A stretch of DNA of 7,206 nt from NCBI GenBank assembly GCA_031272745.1, contig JAISTF010000185.1:1-7206 (forward strand), given 5' to 3'. Of this stretch, positions 1 to 7,206 are shown piece by piece. Both the position numbers and the translations under genes were made by a program. Origin of the DNA: Eubacteriales Family XIII. Incertae Sedis bacterium. GTDB taxonomy: Bacteria; Bacillota; Clostridia; Peptostreptococcales; Anaerovoracaceae. Under the pieces are notes generated by a model. That model saw nothing but the letters and a program-made list of their open reading frames with translations. It made no database searches and was not told the origin of the DNA. Position 1 is the first letter of the stretch, and each line of letters opens with the position of its first letter.

Positions 1-182
1 ACGGATTTGAGCAACTGCGCCATCCACATCACCGACCCCGTGAGTATCCCGACAAACACGACGCCGCCCGCGCCCCGCGCCGCGTAATCCCGCGAAATCT
101 GCGCCCCGATCTCCGCCGCCCGCGCCTCGATCTGCGCCTGCGTAAGCAACACCTTGTCAACCCGATACCGCCGCTCCGTCAT
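1..182 (-). CDS. hpt: Hypoxanthine phosphoribosyltransferase, N-terminal part (cut by window edge)
   Basis: The gene starts at 182 and runs off the left edge, so only the first 60 codons of an expected roughly 175-185 are visible. The family joins hypoxanthine or guanine to PRPP to give IMP or GMP in cytoplasmic purine salvage. The visible part matches the start of bacterial Hpt: residues 8-13 (VDKVLL), the helix IEARAAEIGAQISRDY at 18-33, then the strand and loop VVFVGILTGSVMWMAQLL at 41-58, which is the first phosphate-binding loop region. Most relatives carry Lys or Arg where this protein has Thr48 (ILTGS). The PRPP motif and active-site Asp lie outside the window. ATG 182 is preceded by GGGGAG at 188-193 with 5 bases of spacing. 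An in-frame ATG at 197 would add five residues but has a poorer ribosome site. It follows engB after 33 bases and is probably the last visible cistron of the operon. PyrR is a related alternative, but the helix and loop fit Hpt better. Confidence 0.8.
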   Translation of the reverse strand, partial: MTERRYRVDKVLLTQAQIEARAAEIGAQISRDYAARGAGGVVFVGILTGSVMWMAQLLKS

Positions 183-762
183 ACCTTCTCCCCTCATTTC
201 CTTTGATTCGCCCCCTCACCCCACGACCCGCGCGATCGCCGCGAGCAGATCGTCGACGCCGGTCTTTTTCAGCGCCGAGACGCAGACGAGGGTGTCGCCT
301 TCGCCGAGCGCCAGCGTCTGCCGGATGCGCTTCACGCATTTCGTCCGCTCGTTTGTCCCGACCTTGTCGGCCTTCGTGCAGACGACGAGGCCCGCGAGGC
401 CGTAGTGCTTCAAATACTCATAAAGCTGCAAGTCCTGCGCCGTCGGATCGTGGCGGATGTCCACGAGCAGCGCCACGCGGCGCAGCGTCTGCCGCCCTTC
501 GAGATAGGCTTCGATCATCCTGCCCCATTTTTCCGAGACCTGCCGCGCGACCTTCGCATAGCCGTAGCCGGGCAAATCGACGATGCGAAACGCGTCGTCG
601 TTGATCGAGTAGAAATTGATCGTCTGTGTCTTGCCGGGGCTGCCGCTCGTGTACGCGAGCCGGCGGCGGCCCGTGAGCAGGTTGAGAAGCGAGCTCTTGC
701 CGACGTTCGACCGTCCCGCGAACGCCACCTCGGGCGGCCCCTCGGGCGGGTATTGCTCCTTT

Positions 763-3177
<2,415 letters not shown>

Positions 3178-3192
3178 GCGCGTGTCGCCGCC

Positions 3193-4509
<1,317 letters not shown>

Positions 4510-4514
4510 ACCGG

Positions 4515-4523
4515 CCCTCCCCC
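4515..4523 (-). promoter_or_regulatory. Ribosome binding site of clpX
   Basis: Minus-strand GGGGGAGGG fills half of the 18-base gap between the clpP stop and the clpX ATG. The GGAGG core at 4516-4520 is six bases from the ATG, the best-placed Shine-Dalgarno in the window. Confidence 0.85.
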
Positions 4524-4527
4524 GCTG

Positions 4528-5136
4528 CTACTTCTTTTCCTCGCCGCTGAGCGCGTGCGACGTGATCACTTTGTCCACGATCCCGTATTCCGCCGCCTCT
4601 TCGGCCGTCATCCAATTGTCGCGGTCCGTGTCGACCGCCACGCGCTCGTACGGCTGCCCCGTGCGCTCCGAAAGGATGCGGTTGAGCCGCTCGCGCGTCT
4701 TCACGATGTGGTCGGCCGCGATCTTGATGTCCGTCGCCTGGCCCTGGGCACCGCCCATCGGCTGGTGGATCATCACCTCCGCGTTCGGCAGCGCGTAGCG
4801 TTTGCCCTTCGCGCCCGCCGCAAGCAGGAAGGCGCCCATCGACGCCGCCATGCCCATGCAGATTGTGCTCACATCCGACCGGATATATTGCATTGTATCA
4901 TAAATCGCAAGCCCTGCGGAAACGCTTCCGCCGGGGCTGTTGATATAGAGGCTGATGTCCTTGTCGCTGTCCTCGGCTTCGAGGAACAGGAGCTGCGCGA
5001 CGATCAATCCCGCCGAATGCTCGTCGACCTGCTCGCCGAGGATGACGATGCGGTCCTTCAATAGCCGCGAGTAGATGTCAAACGCGCGCTCTCCGTGCCC
5101 CGTCTGTTCAATAACGGTTGGGATCAGTATCGGCAT
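4528..5136 (-). CDS. clpP: ATP-dependent Clp protease proteolytic subunit ClpP
   Basis: This is a complete 202-residue serine peptidase of the S14 family, which forms the barrel-shaped double heptamer that degrades proteins delivered by ClpX (and ClpC or ClpA if present). The catalytic triad is intact: Ser99 in GMAASMGAF, His124 in VMIHQP, and Asp173 in DTDRDNW. The oxyanion-region motif INSPGGSVSAG is at 65-75. The N-terminus MPILIPTVIEQTGHGERAFDIYSRLL is the canonical clostridial/bacillar start with the axial-loop residues and little or no propeptide. The ATG at 5136 shares one base with the tig stop (TAATG), with AAAGGAG eight bases upstream inside tig, so translation is probably coupled. 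Codons 78-85 are strikingly AT-rich for this genome and form a -10-like sequence. Immediate clpX downstream gives a standard ClpXP pair. Confidence 0.99.
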   Translation of the reverse strand: MPILIPTVIEQTGHGERAFDIYSRLLKDRIVILGEQVDEHSAGLIVAQLLFLEAEDSDKDISLYINSPGGSVSAGLAIYDTMQYIRSDVSTICMGMAASMGAFLLAAGAKGKRYALPNAEVMIHQPMGGAQGQATDIKIAADHIVKTRERLNRILSERTGQPYERVAVDTDRDNWMTAEEAAEYGIVDKVITSHALSGEEKK

Positions 5137-5151
5137 TATTCCTTCTCCTTT
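5136..5151 (-). promoter_or_regulatory. clpP translation start within tig (AAAGGAG and TAATG overlap)
   Basis: The minus strand carries AAAGGAG at 5145-5151, inside the last codons of tig, eight bases before the clpP ATG. The tig stop TAA and clpP ATG share one base. This is a classical arrangement for stop-start coupling, and it fixes the clpP start. Confidence 0.85.
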
Positions 5152-6467
5152 GTTTCCGCAGTTTCCGCTTCCGCCGGCGGCGCCTCCACGCCCACGGCGT
5201 TTTCATACACATGGTCCACGACCTTCTTGCTCACGATGTCCCCCGCGAGCATCTTCAGCTGGAACGGGCCGAGCACGTCGTGCATCTTGTCGGCCTCCAT
5301 GCCGTACATCTCCGCCATCGACGCGAGCTCCTTCTCCACTTCCTCGTCGCTCGCCGTGAAGCCCTCCTGCCGCGCGATGTTGTTCACGATCAGGCGCATC
5401 TTCACCTGGCGGTACGCGTCCTGCTTGATGCGCTCGCGCAGCTCGTTCGGCGCCTGTCCCGTCATCTGGAAGAACTGCTCGAGCTTGAAGCCCTGCTGCT
5501 TGATGTTGCGCTCGAATTCCTTCAGCATCTCCTCGAGGCGGTCCTCCACCATGATGTCGGGCACCTCGATGTCGTTGGCCTCGCAGATCTTCTCGAGGAT
5601 CGCGTCCTTCATCTCGCCCTCGGCGCGCTGCTCCGCCTGCTCTTCGAGCGCCCTGCGGATGTCGGCCTTCAGCTCGTCGAGCGTGTCGAACTCGCTGATG
5701 TCCTGCGCGAACTCGTCGTTGAGCTCGGGCTTCTCTTCCCTTTTTACCTCATTTACCTTCACATGAAACACGGCGGCCTTGCCCGCGAGCTCCTCCGCGT
5801 GGTATTCCTCGGGGAACGTGACATTCACGTCGGTCTCCTCGCCCGCCTTCTTGCCGATGAGCTGCTCCTCGAAACCGGGGATGAACGCGCCCGAGCCGAG
5901 CGTGAGCGACTGCCCTTCCCCCGTCCCGCCGTCGAATTTCACGCCGTCCAAGAAGCCCGAATAGTCGATGTCGAGCATGTCGCCGTCCTCGGCCGGCCCC
6001 TCCTGCGCGACCCAGCGCGCGCCGCGCGTCTGCGCCTGCTCGAGCTGGTCGTCGATATCTTTGTCCGTGACCTCATACTCGACGGTCTGCACCTCGACGC
6101 CCTCATAGTCCTTGACCTCCGCCTCGGGCGGCACGGGCACCGAAAACTTCACCGTGAACCCCTCGCCGTGCTTCAGCTCCGGCAGGTCCGCCTCGGGGCG
6201 GTCGATCGGCTCCAGGTCGAGCGCGAGCAGCGCGTTCGGGTACTCCCGCGCAAACAGCGCCTCGACCGCTTCCTCGTCGAAGATGTTCTCCCCGTAATGC
6301 TTCTCAATCAATTTGCGCGGGGCCTTGCCCGGCCGGAACCCGTCGATGCGGAATTCCCCTTTGTTCTTTTTGTATGCCTCGATCAGCGCGTCTTCAAACT
6401 CCTCCGCGCTGAATGCGATTTCAAAATTCGCTATGTTGCCTTCCTTGCCGATCAAGCTCGCCTTCAT
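5136..6467 (-). CDS. tig: Trigger factor, ribosome-associated chaperone and peptidyl-prolyl isomerase
   Basis: This is a complete 443-residue trigger factor that docks at the ribosome exit tunnel and protects nascent chains. The N-terminal ribosome-binding domain holds the signature GFRPGKAP at 43-50, exactly where E. coli trigger factor has GFRxGKxP. The middle FKBP-type PPIase domain covers roughly 150-245 (GDMLDIDYSGFLDG through GAFIPGFEEQLIG and FPEEYHAEELAG). The rest is the helical C-terminal chaperone arm, ending in a charged Ala/Glu/Lys tail. I chose ATG 6467 because it gives the canonical numbering and has AGAAGGG at 6477-6483 nine bases upstream. A TTG at 6506 would add 13 residues but lies about at the predicted transcription start. 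It is the first gene of the operon and overlaps clpP by one base. No unusual residues are evident. Confidence 0.97.
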   Translation of the reverse strand: MKASLIGKEGNIANFEIAFSAEEFEDALIEAYKKNKGEFRIDGFRPGKAPRKLIEKHYGENIFDEEAVEALFAREYPNALLALDLEPIDRPEADLPELKHGEGFTVKFSVPVPPEAEVKDYEGVEVQTVEYEVTDKDIDDQLEQAQTRGARWVAQEGPAEDGDMLDIDYSGFLDGVKFDGGTGEGQSLTLGSGAFIPGFEEQLIGKKAGEETDVNVTFPEEYHAEELAGKAAVFHVKVNEVKREEKPELNDEFAQDISEFDTLDELKADIRRALEEQAEQRAEGEMKDAILEKICEANDIEVPDIMVEDRLEEMLKEFERNIKQQGFKLEQFFQMTGQAPNELRERIKQDAYRQVKMRLIVNNIARQEGFTASDEEVEKELASMAEMYGMEADKMHDVLGPFQLKMLAGDIVSKKVVDHVYENAVGVEAPPAEAETAETKEKE

Positions 6468-6476
6468 CCTCGTATT

Positions 6477-6483
6477 CCCTTCT
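6477..6483 (-). promoter_or_regulatory. Ribosome binding site deciding the tig start
   Basis: Minus-strand AGAAGGG sits nine bases before ATG 6467. It lies downstream of the alternative TTG at 6506, so it favours the shorter protein. This agrees with the signature-motif numbering of trigger factor. Confidence 0.7.
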
Positions 6484-6498
6484 ATACCGCCTGTGATA

Positions 6499-6517
6499 AC
6501 ACTCAATTTAATAGTGT
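6499..6517 (-). promoter_or_regulatory. Palindrome over the tig -10 and start site, possible operator
   Basis: The arms ACACT (6513-6517) and AGTGT (6499-6503) flank a nine-base AT-rich centre on the minus strand. With one gap the symmetry extends outward to TGGTA and TATCA. It covers the -10 hexamer and the likely start site, where a repressor would act. The spacing between the cores does not match CIRCE (HrcA), and no CtsR-type GTCAAA tandem is nearby. The regulator is therefore unknown, and chance symmetry is possible. Confidence 0.3.
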
Positions 6518-6521
6518 ACCA
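6513..6521 (-). promoter_or_regulatory. Extended -10 promoter for the tig operon
   Basis: On the minus strand the sequence TGG-TACACT forms an extended -10 element: TG at 6520-6521, and hexamer TACACT at 6513-6518, matching TATAAT at four of six positions. The 17-base spacing leads to TAGCGT, a poor -35, which fits an extended -10 promoter. Transcription would start near 6506, giving a leader of about 39 bases before the tig ATG. It lies in the only AT-rich stretch of the intergenic region. The assignment is by eye; no promoter scoring was run. Confidence 0.5.
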
Positions 6522-6605
6522 TATTCTGCGCCGCTACGCTATGCGGGCAGGGCGATACGCGGGGCGCACCGAGCGCAGGGGCGCGTGGAGCGGCTGCATC
6601 CCCGC

Positions 6606-6659
6606 AAGATAAAGAGAGGAAGCGCGGCGTCAGGGGGTACTGATGCGTGCCGCGCTCCC
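6606..6659 (-). terminator. Rho-independent terminator of the upstream surface-protein gene
   Basis: On the minus strand GGGAGCGCGGC (6649-6659) pairs with GCCGCGCTTCC (6618-6628), an 11-base-pair GC-rich stem with one G-U pair. The loop itself can fold by TCAG/CTGA around TACCCC. The stem is followed by the T-rich run TCTCTTTATCT (6607-6617). This fits an intrinsic terminator separating the surface-protein gene from the tig promoter about 90 bases further on. Confidence 0.65.
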
Positions 6660-6674
6660 GTTTGAAAGAATTGC

Positions 6675-6714
6675 GGAGGAAGGGAATCTCCAGGGGGGGT
6701 GCGCCCCTTCCTCC
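6675..6714 (-). terminator. Second hairpin, possible upstream terminator
   Basis: The minus strand reads GGAGGAAGGG (6705-6714), a C-rich 20-base loop, then CCCTTCCTCC (6675-6684): a perfect 10-base-pair stem. The following bases GCAATTCTTTC are only moderately T-rich, so it is a weaker terminator candidate than the hairpin at 6606-6659. Together they form a tandem pair after the surface gene. It may instead be a structured remnant of an intergenic repeat. Confidence 0.35.
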
Positions 6715-6732
6715 ATCCCAGCAGGCTATTTC

Positions 6733-6805
6733 CCGTAGGGGCGGCTTGCCCTACTCATGGCCGTAGGGGCGGCATCCTGCCGCCCGCCTGCGGCGCAGCC
6801 GCAGG
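6733..6805. repeat. Cluster of GTAGGGGCGGC-type palindromic repeats
   Basis: The 13-base sequence CCGTAGGGGCGGC occurs at 6733-6745 and again at 6761-6773. The second copy is part of a perfect hairpin with arms GGGCGGCA and TGCCGCCC around TCC (6767-6785). The first copy is followed by GCCCTAC, an incomplete matching arm. A further perfect hairpin, CCTGCGGC-GCA-GCCGCAGG, covers 6787-6805. This resembles the short REP-like palindromes dispersed in intergenic regions of many GC-rich Clostridia; copy number elsewhere cannot be seen here. The right half overlaps the 3' end of the surface-protein gene. Confidence 0.6.
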
Positions 6806-7206
6806 ACGAGCAGGACCATCCCCGCCGCCGCGATCGCGAGCAGCGCCAGCAGAAGCCCGAGCGGCGTTTCGTCGCCGGTCTTCTTCGATGTCGAGGACGT
6901 CGCGGAGCCGGAGCCGCCGTCCGCGGAGCTCGTCGAGCCCGCCTTCGTCTCCTTCTCCTTGACCTTCTTCGTGGTCGTTGGCGTGTCCTCTTCGTCCAGC
7001 GTCCAGCCCCAGATGGCGTAGACCGCCGTGTCCGCCCGCACGTTCGGCAGCGTGATGAGCGCGAGCGTGGAGGGCCCGCTCCCGAGCGAGGCCGGGTACA
7101 TCGGCGCCGTGGCCGTCGCGCTGGTGTCGTAGCCGAGGAAGGCGTACGTGCCGCCGCCCATCGTCGGCGCGCCCGTCGGGGCCGGCAGCGTGACGCTCGT
7201 GCCCGC
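6751..7206 (-). CDS. Putative cell-surface protein with C-terminal membrane anchor (3' part)
   Basis: The frame is open from the right edge to TAG at 6751, giving 151 residues of a longer protein. The true start is probably beyond the edge; an internal ATG at 7161 would begin mid-domain. Visible residues 1 to about 70 (TYAFLGYDTSATATAP through DTAVYAIWGW) resemble the InlB-B/Listeria-Bacteroides surface repeat, which typically ends in a YAxW strand. A low-complexity Lys/Thr/Ser/Gly linker follows at about 75-106. Then come SKKTGDE (107-113), one hydrophobic helix (about 116-135) and RRRR (138-141). That order is the layout of a sortase-type sorting signal, but the LPxTG motif is degenerate because the Pro is missing. 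The last residues, RAAGCRPYGHE, are encoded by a palindromic repeat. Domain and anchor calls are inferred from pattern, and function is unknown. Confidence 0.6.
   Translation of the reverse strand, partial: AGTSVTLPAPTGAPTMGGGTYAFLGYDTSATATAPMYPASLGSGPSTLALITLPNVRADTAVYAIWGWTLDEEDTPTTTKKVKEKETKAGSTSSADGGSGSATSSTSKKTGDETPLGLLLALLAIAAAGMVLLVLRLRRRRAAGCRPYGHE

Noticed and set aside
6468..6506. Longer trigger factor start at TTG 6506.
   Set aside because: It coincides with the predicted transcription start, lacks a ribosome site, and would shift the signature motif away from its canonical position.
6499..6517. Reading the tig promoter palindrome as a CIRCE element.
   Set aside because: CIRCE has longer arms (TTAGCACTC/GAGTGCTAA) and two more bases between the CACT and AGTG cores.
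6522..6605. Possible small RNA or riboswitch between the surface-gene terminator and the tig promoter.
   Set aside because: The stretch is GC-rich with short repeated GCGCCCC-like words but no clear fold, no promoter of its own and no known riboswitch core.
6733..6805. CRISPR-like array suggested by repeated GTAGGGGCGGC units.
   Set aside because: There are only two short copies with a 28-base period, no uniform spacers and no cas genes. It fits a dispersed palindromic repeat.

Overview
The window is a GC-rich (by eye roughly 60% or more) bacterial chromosome segment in which every recognisable gene lies on the minus strand. Read in transcription order from right to left, it holds the end of a putative surface-anchored protein, an intergenic region with repeats, hairpins and a promoter, then tig, clpP, clpX, lon, engB and the start of hpt. 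The order tig-clpP-clpX-lon-engB is typical of Firmicutes, especially Clostridia. With the high GC content and the surface-protein type, it suggests a GC-rich member of the Clostridia, but species or family cannot be read from the window.

Layout: positions 6751-7206 hold the last 151 codons of a protein with a repeat-like extracellular domain, a Ser/Thr/Lys-rich linker, one membrane helix and an Arg-rich tail. Positions 6507-6750 are non-coding. They hold short GTAGGGGCGGC-type repeats that run into the 3' end of the surface gene, two tandem hairpins of which the promoter-proximal one looks like a terminator, and an extended -10 promoter for tig. From about 6506 down to position 1 runs a tightly packed operon. 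tig and clpP overlap by 1 base (TAATG), clpP to clpX leaves 18 bases, clpX to lon 15 bases, lon and engB overlap by 41 bases, and engB to hpt leaves 33 bases. No terminator is visible inside this run.

Function: the operon groups a ribosome-bound folding chaperone (trigger factor), the ClpXP protease (peptidase plus unfoldase), the Lon protease and a GTPase for large-subunit ribosome assembly. The last gene, a purine-salvage phosphoribosyltransferase, is the one member outside the protein-quality theme. All visible catalytic and nucleotide-binding residues are intact in the five complete genes, so this is essentially a normal, functional core locus. I do not see an undescribed biological system here. 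The observations worth a second look are small: the repeat that has become the 3' end of the surface gene, an imperfect palindrome over the tig promoter, AT-rich islands with -10-like sequences inside clpP and lon, and the position of hpt and an unusual residue in it.
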